A stretch of DNA of 57,413 bases from Bacillota bacterium (lineage in GTDB: Bacteria; Bacillota; Clostridia; Lachnospirales; Lachnospiraceae), in contig JAEYQV010000002.1 of the NCBI GenBank assembly GCA_023409835.1, positions 1 through 57,413 of the forward strand, read 5' to 3'. The translations under genes were made by a program, and so were the position numbers. The notes beneath the pieces were generated by a model that made no database searches, had not been told where the DNA came from, and saw nothing but the letters and a program-made list of their open reading frames with translations. This document shows positions 25,109 through 32,788 of this stretch, piece after piece; the first letter of the stretch is position 1, and each line of letters opens with the position of its first letter.

Positions 25109-26287
25109 TTAGATTACCTCTTTTGCTATATATTTGAAATCCGACACAAGGTCAGGAATTTCACTTCTGTAAATTCTACCGGAGAAGGCCTCTGTCGGCA
25201 GGGGCAGAAATCTGGCCGTTTTCGGACAAATAGGCCGGTAAAGCGGGTCGGCAATGATTATGGAGGCCCCGGAGAGCTCCGGGATCAGGTCGTCCTCGTC
25301 CGGCGCCATTAAGTCCTTACTGCGCAGGATATCGTTGTCACACTCCGTAGAACATAGGATTTTAGTTCCCCGTCCGGTTTCCAGCTCGATGGCTGATGCC
25401 AGGGATAATGCTGTAATTCCTTCACCGATAATAACGATTTCACTACCCGGCAGTTCTGACCTGCATACCTGGTTAACATAAGACGGTCGCCGTGGGTGAG
25501 AGTCGTTGTTTTCCCCGGTCCTCGCAGCAGTCCGTAAGGCCTCTTCCAGACCTTTGGCATAGCTGTCACCCATCGGAAGGCCTACCACATAGGGTATACC
25601 GAAGCGTTCCTTAAGTACCTTTGCCACACCGAGGCCGGTGGCGGAAACCACCAGATTCACATGGGCACCGCCTGCCAAAGATAATTCCTCCAGGGAGCTT
25701 CCCATAGCCCAGCGGGAGAGAACCTCAAATCCCGCGTTGTCCAGAAATCGAGCGATGGATCGGTCCGTACCGTTGGTCGAAAAATCCAACGGCGTCAGTC
25801 CTAGAATATTGGCTGAGAGATTTTCTGTTCTTTCCACACCCTGCTTCACAAAGCGCTTAGCGATGCCCGCAAATGCCATGGATGCACCGTGAACATAGGT
25901 ATTCATTCCGGTGGTCGGAAAGCCGAAGGCCGGAAGCCCGGTTCGTTGTTCTATCAGCTCCGCCACGGCAGCATAATCGAAGCCGGTCATAGCAGGAATG
26001 GGTGTTCCGGCGATGGCGATGAATTTGGGCATCAGCTCTGCTGCCGCAGCACAAATATCCCCGATGAGCTTTTCATCATCCCCCATAATAGCCTCCATCT
26101 CAGTGAGACCGGAGATATAGACCATACTCTCCATATCGTACCAGCGGGGCTCGTCATGGGTGGTATAGGTGGAATTACAGCCGGAGGCATCGTGCATGAC
26201 GATCATGCCGCCCAGCTCAAACAGGGCAGAGCAAACACCGAACACATCGGCCGAATAGGTTGATATAATTCTTGCAGTCTGTTTCAT
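25109..26287 (-). CDS. Nitrogenase component 1-like protein (NifD/NifK superfamily), short subunit
   Basis: A 392-residue member of the nitrogenase component 1 superfamily, shorter than NifD or NifK (about 480-520). Two N-terminal cysteines, C19 (FGVCSAL) and C37 (DASGCN), resemble the first two P-cluster ligands. The third usual position falls in IAGTPIPAMTGFD and lacks cysteine. No convincing FeMo-cofactor Cys/His pair is visible. The start overlaps the preceding gene as ATGA. It probably forms a heteromeric complex with the 442-residue subunit and receives electrons from the NifH-like protein. The substrate is unknown. Confidence 0.85.
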   Translation of the reverse strand: MKQTARIISTYSADVFGVCSALFELGGMIVMHDASGCNSTYTTHDEPRWYDMESMVYISGLTEMEAIMGDDEKLIGDICAAAAELMPKFIAIAGTPIPAMTGFDYAAVAELIEQRTGLPAFGFPTTGMNTYVHGASMAFAGIAKRFVKQGVERTENLSANILGLTPLDFSTNGTDRSIARFLDNAGFEVLSRWAMGSSLEELSLAGGAHVNLVVSATGLGVAKVLKERFGIPYVVGLPMGDSYAKGLEEALRTAARTGENNDSHPRRPSYVNQVCRSELPGSEIVIIGEGITALSLASAIELETGRGTKILCSTECDNDILRSKDLMAPDEDDLIPELSGASIIIADPLYRPICPKTARFLPLPTEAFSGRIYRSEIPDLVSDFKYIAKEVI

Positions 26288-27612
26288 CCGCAGCAGTCAC
26301 ACCCCAATCCTTTGATTTGTACTAAGGTCCGCATATCCTTTTCGTTACAATATGCGTCCTTCATAAGCTCTGCCGTCCTTAGGACAGCCTCATAACCCAG
26401 CATACCGCCGCCCTCCACCACATTGACGAAATGGTTTGTGTTGGTGAAATAGGCCGCCTTCTGCCCGATAGCAAGGAAGCTTGAAGGCTCCTTTGCTGCC
26501 AGAAAGCGCATTTTTGAGTGTACCGTAGGGTAAAGGTTAAGCTCAGGGTAATGTTTTTTAAGATAAGCAAAATCCTCTTTCTCCTCCCCCAAGATGCTAT
26601 CGACATAGATCCGCTGCACATGAAAGCCGGCCTCCAGCAGAAGCTTCGCCAGACCAAGCGGACGCTGGCAGTAGGTATAGTCGATGGCGATAGGACTCTC
26701 ACCAATTAAGTCACGGGCCTCCTTCAGAGCTGCAGCGCACTCCTCCCGCTTTCCGGAAAAATCCGGGGCCGGTACGCCCAGAACCTTGGCGAGCCTTCGG
26801 AAGCCTTCCTCAATCTCATCATAATCAAAGCTGAAGGGCAGGTAGCAGTGTCTCCCGCCAAGGCGCTCTGACAGCATATCCCCGCCGGCGATGGCAGCAA
26901 AATGATAGGATATGTAATAGGCGCTTTCCGCCATCCTTTGATACTCCTCATAGGTTTTGCAGGAGGTAATCTCATGAATGCGGAAGCCGTTCCTTTGCAG
27001 AAACAGCTTAAGATCGCTATCCGCATCCGTCGGCAGATCATTACCGATGATGGTCACCGCCCCGGAGTCAATCGGCCGGGGCTTTAAGAGCGTATAAAGC
27101 CGGGAACGCATCAGCTGATCCGGTGACAGACCGCTTTTCCGCATGATGGGGTTCATATAGCAGTCGGTAAAGTCAATCTCCGGGAAGCGCCGGCGCAGTG
27201 TGTCATAAATCATATTCAGGTCGCAGCCGGCAAAGTGGTGGACACAGCTGGTGTATACCAGAACAGCTGGCGGGCGTTTGGGCAGCTTCCCGATGATGTC
27301 GGTGACACCGTCGATGATCAGCTCCTCCATGTCTCCGTCCAGCAGGTTATGCTCCCTTACCGCCACAGTGGAGAAGCGCTCCTCTGCGTGTAGCTCCGCC
27401 GCTGTCAATACCACTCCGCGAAGGCAGCCCGCCGCACAGACGAAGATTTCATGGGCTTCCGGCACCAGCATGCCGGTGTGAACGATGTTCCAGGTACCTC
27501 TGGCCGGAGAGGAGTATTCCAAACCGGAGGCAAACGGTGCCGGAAAAGCTGCGTCTCCAATGGTAACTACCGCACCCCTGGGATCGAATTCCTCCTTTAC
27601 TTTTCTCAGCAT
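26284..27612 (-). CDS. Nitrogenase component 1-like protein with Cys-rich C-terminus
   Basis: A 442-residue component 1-type protein. Cysteines C59 and C63 (FVCAAGCLRG) and C123 and C130 (TSCVHHFAGCD) could ligate a bridging cluster. The protein ends GLGCDCCG, with three cysteines in the last five residues. I place the start at ATG 27612, overlapping the nifH-like stop by seven bases; a GTG five codons earlier is possible. The next gene starts within its stop codon. Sequence features do not match NifD, NifK, BchN/B or CfbD closely enough for me to assign one of these. Confidence 0.85.
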   Translation of the reverse strand: MLRKVKEEFDPRGAVVTIGDAAFPAPFASGLEYSSPARGTWNIVHTGMLVPEAHEIFVCAAGCLRGVVLTAAELHAEERFSTVAVREHNLLDGDMEELIIDGVTDIIGKLPKRPPAVLVYTSCVHHFAGCDLNMIYDTLRRRFPEIDFTDCYMNPIMRKSGLSPDQLMRSRLYTLLKPRPIDSGAVTIIGNDLPTDADSDLKLFLQRNGFRIHEITSCKTYEEYQRMAESAYYISYHFAAIAGGDMLSERLGGRHCYLPFSFDYDEIEEGFRRLAKVLGVPAPDFSGKREECAAALKEARDLIGESPIAIDYTYCQRPLGLAKLLLEAGFHVQRIYVDSILGEEKEDFAYLKKHYPELNLYPTVHSKMRFLAAKEPSSFLAIGQKAAYFTNTNHFVNVVEGGGMLGYEAVLRTAELMKDAYCNEKDMRTLVQIKGLGCDCCG

Positions 27613-28370
27613 GGTGTCACCCCGCACTTCTTAAGTAGGGTTTTCGCCAATGCACGGTATTCACCTGCCATAGCACTATCCGGGAATGCCTCCACAACGG
27701 TCTTACCAAGCTCCTCGGCCTCCTGTACGGTGTCGCTGCGGCTTAGGGTGGCAATAACCTCGGAATCGATATCCTCAGCCAGTTCCGCCACTTTGGCATT
27801 CTCATCCTTCACGTTGCGGCTGTTTAAAATAATGCCGCCGAGTGTTGCATAACCGCGGTCCTTGAAGCCGTCAATCGCCAATGCAATGTTAGCAGCTGCG
27901 TGGATGGCCATGTTCTCTCCTGAGGTAATGATAAAGACCTTATCGGCATAGCCGGCCCGCATGGGCATCGAAAATCCTCCACAGACCACGTCACCTAAAA
28001 CATCATAGATGACCACATCCGGCTGATAGACCTCATAAGCCCCTTTTTCCGCCAGCTTTTCCAGCGCCGAGATAATTCCCCTCCCGGCACAGCCCAGACC
28101 CGGTGTCGGCCCTCCGGCTTCCACACAGATAATACCGCCATAGCCGATGGTCGTCATGTCCTGCAGCCGGAAATCATTCTTTCGTGTACGCACCAGCTCC
28201 AGCACATTATCGATATGTTCCTTCCCATGGAGGTTCACCGTGGAGTCCGCCTTTGGGTCGCAGCCAATCTGCATGACCTTGTAGCCCATATCAGAAAGCG
28301 CAGCCGAGACATTGGAAACGGTAGTGGATTTTCCGATACCGCCCTTTCCGTATACTGCGATTTTAATCAT
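27606..28370 (-). CDS. NifH-like ATP-dependent reductase
   Basis: A 254-residue P-loop iron-sulfur ATPase of the NifH/BchL/CfbC family. The P-loop is GKGGIGKST (8-16), and the cysteines that hold the 4Fe-4S cluster between two monomers are C94 (GLGCAGRG) and C130 (DVVCGGFSMP). The arginine after the first cysteine (R97), the site of ADP-ribosylation in true NifH, is kept. It should pass electrons to the two component 1-like subunits encoded next. Start overlaps the HydE-like stop as ATGA. Confidence 0.93.
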   Translation of the reverse strand: MIKIAVYGKGGIGKSTTVSNVSAALSDMGYKVMQIGCDPKADSTVNLHGKEHIDNVLELVRTRKNDFRLQDMTTIGYGGIICVEAGGPTPGLGCAGRGIISALEKLAEKGAYEVYQPDVVIYDVLGDVVCGGFSMPMRAGYADKVFIITSGENMAIHAAANIALAIDGFKDRGYATLGGIILNSRNVKDENAKVAELAEDIDSEVIATLSRSDTVQEAEELGKTVVEAFPDSAMAGEYRALAKTLLKKCGVTPC

Positions 28371-29422
28371 AGTGTTCCTTCCTCTCCGAAATCGCCTCTG
28401 CCAATGACGACCTCATATCCGATTTCCTCCATCTGTTTTCGAAGGGCAGCAATGCTCTGTGCTGCAGTCAGATCTGTTCCAATCTTATTGTCATAGAGCA
28501 TATATTTTTCCCGGACCTTAAGGGGGGACAGATTCGGCATGATAACATTGCAGCCGGAGAGCACACCCCTCTGCCTCCCGTCCGCTTCCACCGTGCCCAG
28601 CGCCGTGGTAGATGGGAGCAGTGCCTGCGGCAGCAGAATACGGCTGAGCGCCAGTGCAAACAGAGTGGTCCGCACGCTGCCGTGGGGCTCCTCCCGAAAC
28701 GGAGTGTCCTTATGGGGAAGAAACGGGCCGATGCCGACCATCTCCGGCCGAAACTCTGACAGGAAAAGCATATCACTTGCAAGACCTTTCGGGGTCTGAT
28801 GAGGTGTTCCCACCATCATACCGCAGCCGGTCTGATATCCGATTTCCTTCAGCTCCTTAAGGCAGCGCATCCGGTTCTCAAAGCTTTGATTCTCCGGGTG
28901 AAGCTTCGCGTAGTGCTCCTCCTCGGCCGTCTCGTGTCGCAGCAGATACCGATCCGCCCCTGCGTCATACAATGCCTGATAGGATTCCCGGCTCCGTTCT
29001 CCGATGGAAAGTGTTATAGCGCAATCCGGGTAAAGGTGCTTGATTCCGGATATGATACCGCACATCTGCTCGTCATTGAAGAAGGGATCTTCCCCGCCCT
29101 GCAGCACAAAGGTACGAAAACCATTTTCATAGCCCTCCCTGCAGCATTTCAGGATGTCGTCCGGCTCCAGACGGTAGCGGGATACCTTGTGATTGGAGCG
29201 GCGGATACCGCAGTATAGGCAGTCGCTTCCACAGATATTTGTAAACTCTATAATGCCTCTAAAATAGATCTTTTTCCCGAAGCGCCGCACTGCGATCTCT
29301 CGTGCTATGGCGGATGCGAACTCCAGATCCTTTTCCGTATATGTAGCAAAAAGCTGTTCCCATTCCTGCCCTTCCAGACGGTTGCTATGCTCCAGCTTTT
29401 CAATTAGTTTTCTGTTTTCCAT
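28367..29422 (-). CDS. hydE: HydE-like radical SAM enzyme
   Basis: A 351-residue radical SAM protein of the HydE/BioB/PylB group. The SAM cluster motif CxxxCxxC is C64, C68 and C71 (CGSDCLYC). Other HydE-typical stretches are ATTALGTVEADGRQ, NVIMPNLSPLKVREKY and LYDNKIG. HydE acts on an iron-carbonyl-cyanide precursor during [FeFe]-hydrogenase cofactor assembly. Here it is translationally coupled to the ABC ATPase upstream (19-base overlap, GGGAGG site) and to the NifH-like gene downstream. It may be an ordinary HydE or one adapted to a different cofactor. Confidence 0.88.
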   Translation of the reverse strand: MENRKLIEKLEHSNRLEGQEWEQLFATYTEKDLEFASAIAREIAVRRFGKKIYFRGIIEFTNICGSDCLYCGIRRSNHKVSRYRLEPDDILKCCREGYENGFRTFVLQGGEDPFFNDEQMCGIISGIKHLYPDCAITLSIGERSRESYQALYDAGADRYLLRHETAEEEHYAKLHPENQSFENRMRCLKELKEIGYQTGCGMMVGTPHQTPKGLASDMLFLSEFRPEMVGIGPFLPHKDTPFREEPHGSVRTTLFALALSRILLPQALLPSTTALGTVEADGRQRGVLSGCNVIMPNLSPLKVREKYMLYDNKIGTDLTAAQSIAALRKQMEEIGYEVVIGRGDFGEEGTL

Positions 29423-30528
29423 GATGCCTCCCTGTCCGGCAAGGGTTCAAAATCCCCCTTTGCAAAGGTGGTCTTGACGCTGATGCCGGGAAGAATATTA
29501 AGCTTATGTGACAGCGCAAGGATCTCCGTCTCTCTGCCGTCCAAGGTGATGTTAATAATATATAGTCCGCACTCCCGGTACGGCATGCCCATGCGCCCGA
29601 TCATCAGGGTGCTATACTCCTGCAGCAGGGCATTGATCCTATCCGCCATCGTGTTGCTATCTGCAATGATTGTGACAGCAGCGATACAGCGTTTGTCCTG
29701 CTCTTCTGCCGGCCGGTCACTTGTTGCACCCTGCGAGTCGATGGATAGTGGTACTACATTCTGTAAGACATTGTTCGGTGTCTCAATGTCACCAATGATT
29801 GCCTTAACACCAAAGGCTCTCCTGATATTTTCTTCCGTCACGATAGCTGCTGTATTTCCAAACATGCAGCTGCCGCCACGGGTCAGAATTAGGGACTTAT
29901 CCGCTCTCTGCAGTGCATGGGCGGGATAGTGGGTGTTAAAAATACAGGCCATGCCCTTCTGGGCCAGCTTCGTCATGGTGTCCAATACCACCAGCTGGTT
30001 TTTAAAGTCCAGATTGGATTCCGGCTCATCCAGGACGAGGAACTCCGGCTCCGCTGCCAGGGCCCGGGCAATCAGTACCATCTGCAGCTCTCCGCCACTG
30101 ATGGCTGAGCACTTCTTATCCATGAGGTTGGTGATGCCGAGGGCATCCATGACCTCTTTAGCTACCTCTAGGTCCTCCTTCTTCGGCGAGGAGAACACAT
30201 TCAGCCGGCTGCTGCGGCCAAGCAGCACCGTTTCAAAAGCGGTATATGCAGAAGAGGCTGCCTTTGCCTGCGGCACATAGGCCATTTTACTCCAGAGTCT
30301 TCCCGGTGTCAGCCTCCGAATGTCTTCTCCGTCCAGTAAGCTGTGTCCGGTCTGCATTTTAAGCATGCCGGTCATACAGCGGAGCAGGGTGGTCTTACCG
30401 GCACCATTCGGACCGAGAATGGCCAGAATCTCACCGGAATTGACGGAAAAATTGATATGGTTAAATATAGGGTTATCTTTGCGGTAGAAAAAGCTACCAT
30501 TTTCCACTGTCAGCTTCAATAATGCCAC
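29404..30528 (-). CDS. ABC ATPase (FecE/BtuD type) fused to a TM1266-like domain
   Basis: A 374-residue fusion. Residues 1-260 are a metal-chelate importer ATPase with Walker A GPNGAGKT (39-46), signature SGGELQ, Walker B LVLDEPESNLD and NTH switch. Residues about 279-360 form a second domain with MIGRMGMPYRECGLYIINI, closely like the small TM1266-family protein encoded at 31535-31789. TM1266 is the iron-only hydrogenase system regulator family with a ferredoxin-like fold. The first codon is GTG 30528; a TTG three codons later is also possible. The fused domain suggests that import is gated by the same signal sensed by the small protein. Confidence 0.88.
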   Translation of the reverse strand: MALLKLTVENGSFFYRKDNPIFNHINFSVNSGEILAILGPNGAGKTTLLRCMTGMLKMQTGHSLLDGEDIRRLTPGRLWSKMAYVPQAKAASSAYTAFETVLLGRSSRLNVFSSPKKEDLEVAKEVMDALGITNLMDKKCSAISGGELQMVLIARALAAEPEFLVLDEPESNLDFKNQLVVLDTMTKLAQKGMACIFNTHYPAHALQRADKSLILTRGGSCMFGNTAAIVTEENIRRAFGVKAIIGDIETPNNVLQNVVPLSIDSQGATSDRPAEEQDKRCIAAVTIIADSNTMADRINALLQEYSTLMIGRMGMPYRECGLYIINITLDGRETEILALSHKLNILPGISVKTTFAKGDFEPLPDREASWKTEN

Positions 30529-31538
30529 CCCCCGCTTCTGCGCATCAGCACAATAAAAAAGGGTGCACCGATGATTGCTGTCAGAATAGAGATGGGAATC
30601 TCGGATGCGGAAGCACTCCGAGCTACCGTATCCACAGCGATCATGAATACTGCACCGAAGCTGATGGAGGCCGGAATCAGAGATAGATGGTTACTGCCGA
30701 ACTTCATACGGCACATATGGGGAATTAAAAGACCGACCCAGCCGACCTGCCCGCACATGGAAACGCAGGAAGCGGTAATGGCGGTGGCACACACGACGGT
30801 GATAACGCGCATCACCTTGATATTGACACCGGAGGACCTTGCCTCATCCTCTGTCAGGGGCAGCAGATTCATCCGCCAGCGCAGCAGATATAATATCAGG
30901 ATACCGAGAATAATCGGAGGTGCACCAATCAGCAGTGTTTTGTAGCCCGCTTTGTCCAGCCCACCCATCAGCCAGTAGGTGATGGCAGGAAGCTGAGACT
31001 CCGCATCAGCAACGAACTTCACCAATGATACCAATGCCGTAAACAGGGAGCCGATCATGATGCCCGCCAAAACAATGGAGCTGAGACCCTTCCCCTTGCC
31101 GGAACCCGATATCCAGGTCAGCGTCACAGCCACAACTCCCATCAGGAGAGAAACGAATTGAACACCTATCATATCAAAGCCCAGCAGGAGACCTAAGGCT
31201 GCACCAAAGCTAGCTCCGCTGGCAACGCCCAGTGTATCCGGTGTTGCCAGCGGATTTGCAAACAGACTCTGGAAGGCACAGCCTGCTGTGGAAAGTCCGG
31301 CTCCGGTAAGAAGGGCCAATAATATCCGCGGCAGGCGGAGATTCCATAGGGTTTTCTCCGTCAATAACGGAATATCGGCACTTCCGGTAAGCTTCCCAAG
31401 GATTGCTGCCAGGACCTCTGACGGCTCAATCCAGATTCGTCCAATGCCGAGCGCGACCACTCCGGCGATAATTGGCAGAAGGATAAGTGCTATCTTCCAA
31501 CCGATGCTTAATTTTCCCGTTCTTAAGGTCTCCATCAT
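30516..31538 (-). CDS. FecCD/BtuC-type ABC permease
   Basis: A 340-residue membrane permease with eight to ten transmembrane segments and the type II importer signatures LRLPRILLALLTGAGLSTAG near the N-terminus and GQVGWVGLLIPHMCR near residue 265. Such permeases import cobalamin, haem, siderophores or molybdate together with a BtuD-type ATPase and BtuF-type binding protein, and all three are in this operon. The start overlaps the preceding stop (AAATGATGG) and the stop overlaps the ATPase gene by 13 bases. Confidence 0.92.
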   Translation of the reverse strand: MMETLRTGKLSIGWKIALILLPIIAGVVALGIGRIWIEPSEVLAAILGKLTGSADIPLLTEKTLWNLRLPRILLALLTGAGLSTAGCAFQSLFANPLATPDTLGVASGASFGAALGLLLGFDMIGVQFVSLLMGVVAVTLTWISGSGKGKGLSSIVLAGIMIGSLFTALVSLVKFVADAESQLPAITYWLMGGLDKAGYKTLLIGAPPIILGILILYLLRWRMNLLPLTEDEARSSGVNIKVMRVITVVCATAITASCVSMCGQVGWVGLLIPHMCRMKFGSNHLSLIPASISFGAVFMIAVDTVARSASASEIPISILTAIIGAPFFIVLMRRSGGWHY

Positions 31539-31789
31539 TTTGTTATGACATTGGAATAGGCTGTTTTAGCGCTTACGCCGCTTAGCTTTCCAATCTTTCC
31601 GGATAAGGCGCTGATGATATCCTGCGGTGCATCGAGGGCTATACTGATAATACTGATGCCCTTCTCCCGGTAGGGAATGCCCATTCGTCCAATGATATAT
31701 TCCCCATACTGATGCAGGATCTCGTTTATTACCGGAACGGACGCAGGATCTTCGATGATAATGCTGGTGACTGCAACTCTTGTTTCCAT
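31535..31789 (-). CDS. TM1266-family (iron-only hydrogenase system regulator) protein
   Basis: An 84-residue ferredoxin-like-fold protein. IGRMGIPYREKGISIISI is the family core and is nearly repeated in the domain fused to the ABC ATPase of the same operon. Family members are linked by genome context to [FeFe]-hydrogenase genes, and a ligand-sensing role is presumed from similarity to the NikR and ACT-type folds. It is the first gene of the nine-gene operon, with a GAGGAGGG site placed directly behind a terminator-like hairpin. Confidence 0.85.
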   Translation of the reverse strand: METRVAVTSIIIEDPASVPVINEILHQYGEYIIGRMGIPYREKGISIISIALDAPQDIISALSGKIGKLSGVSAKTAYSNVITK

Positions 31790-31803
31790 ACAATTCCCTC
31801 CTC

Positions 31804-31836
31804 AAAAAATAAGCTGCATCCCGAAAGATGCAGCTT
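31804..31836 (-). terminator. Terminator-like hairpin in the leader of the nitrogenase-like operon
   Basis: On the minus strand AAGCTGCATC (31836-31827) pairs perfectly with GATGCAGCTT (31820-31811), followed by a run of six T residues (31809-31804) that touches the GAGGAGGG site of the first gene. It lies about 90 bases downstream of a good promoter, so it would act as an attenuator instead of ending the preceding operon. Confidence 0.8.
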
Positions 31837-31857
31837 TCATACATATAAAATGCCATT

Positions 31858-31921
31858 TCTGACAGATTAAAATTATGTCGTTACTGTATCTTTCACCTCA
31901 ATACAATATTTCGGTGTCAGA
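31858..31921 (-). promoter_or_regulatory. Candidate structured leader (riboswitch-like)
   Basis: On the minus strand a perfect 7-pair outer stem joins TCTGACA (31921-31915) with TGTCAGA (31864-31858). Inside, TATTGTATT (31908-31900) pairs with GATACAGTA (31890-31882) over nine pairs including two wobbles, closing the loop GAGGTGAAA. The outer stem begins about where transcription should start, and a terminator hairpin follows. I do not recognise a known riboswitch class. Confidence 0.6.
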
Positions 31922-31930
31922 TCGCTTTTT

Positions 31931-31959
31931 AGAATAGCACATCACAGCTATAAAGTCAA
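31931..31959 (-). promoter_or_regulatory. Promoter of the nitrogenase-like operon
   Basis: TTGACT (31959-31954) and TATTCT (31936-31931) are spaced by exactly 17 bases on the minus strand, placing the transcription start near 31924. Confidence 0.8.
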
Positions 31960-32018
31960 GAATGTACTGAAGCGGTGATCATAGCTTAACCTCATGTTTG
32001 ACGGCATTCACCGGCTAT

Positions 32019-32621
32019 TTAATCAATCACGGCTCCTGCAAAAAATTGAGGCAGATGAAAGTTTGGTACCGGGTTGTCAATCGGTGCATAGCTTGCATAG
32101 TGCTCGATTCCCGGATCTTCACTAATCTTATAAAAATTACAGGTAAACTTATCACCCGAGCCCAAAGACTTCTTACCATATACTTCATAGATTAATTCCT
32201 TTGGTATTCTTAACAATACGCTCCAGGAATGCTGATCAATTATTTCAGCTGTACATTCGGCACGATAGGAGGTTATCTCCTTCAGTCTTTTCCTGTTTTT
32301 GCCCGATCCAAATTCACTCAGCATCGCCCCATTCGCATTCATTTCAAAATTAAAATAGCCCTTTTCAAGGTTGTCAGGCTCAAAATTAAGAAAGGCTTCC
32401 AGTCCGCTGTCCTTATAAACAGGACTGTCCTCTTCATGATATCGCCGCAATGGATCAGCTTCCAATGCCGTCATCCGGACAATCAGCCCATAGTCCTTAA
32501 GCAGTGCCATTTGCCCCATTGCCTCCGGCTTATAGTCCTTCGTCCATTGATAATGATGAATGGGAAAGACCGGACATTCCTTTATCCGGTCTATGGTTTT
32601 TATCGTTTTTACGTGATAAAT
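32019..32621 (-). CDS. CBM9-like carbohydrate-binding protein, apparent ATT start
   Basis: A 200-residue single-domain protein like the family 9 carbohydrate-binding domain found as a lone cytoplasmic protein in Lachnospiraceae, with FLNFEP, YFNFEMNANG and YKISEDPGIEHYASYAPI. The first ATG is at 32519 and has no binding site. The frame stays open upstream and codes for plausible N-terminal sequence (ECPVFPIHHYQW) as far as an ATT at 32621, which follows GGAGG at ideal distance; no ATG, GTG or TTG lies between. I therefore propose ATT initiation. It is the last gene of the leftward sugar operon. Confidence 0.7.
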   Translation of the reverse strand: MYHVKTIKTIDRIKECPVFPIHHYQWTKDYKPEAMGQMALLKDYGLIVRMTALEADPLRRYHEEDSPVYKDSGLEAFLNFEPDNLEKGYFNFEMNANGAMLSEFGSGKNRKRLKEITSYRAECTAEIIDQHSWSVLLRIPKELIYEVYGKKSLGSGDKFTCNFYKISEDPGIEHYASYAPIDNPVPNFHLPQFFAGAVID

Positions 32622-32788
32622 TTCTAATACCTCCTTAGTTTCTGTCTACACAGATAACTGCGAAGCTCAAAACTCTAAATTTAAGCAGCTTATATCGTTC
32701 GCATTGATCTATTCTGTCTCCACGAGGTCCTTTACATCCCTATAATAGGATGGGGCAGGCATTAGATTCTTCGCCCGAAGCGTTATAA

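Noticed and set aside
22675..29422. Ordinary [FeFe]-hydrogenase maturation locus
   Set aside because: HydE and HydF are present, but HydG and the hydrogenase are not, and the genes are interleaved with nitrogenase-like genes.
22675..31789. Genuine nitrogen-fixation (nif) operon
   Set aside because: The component 1-like proteins are short, lack the full P-cluster and cofactor ligand pattern, and NifB, NifE and NifN are absent from the window.
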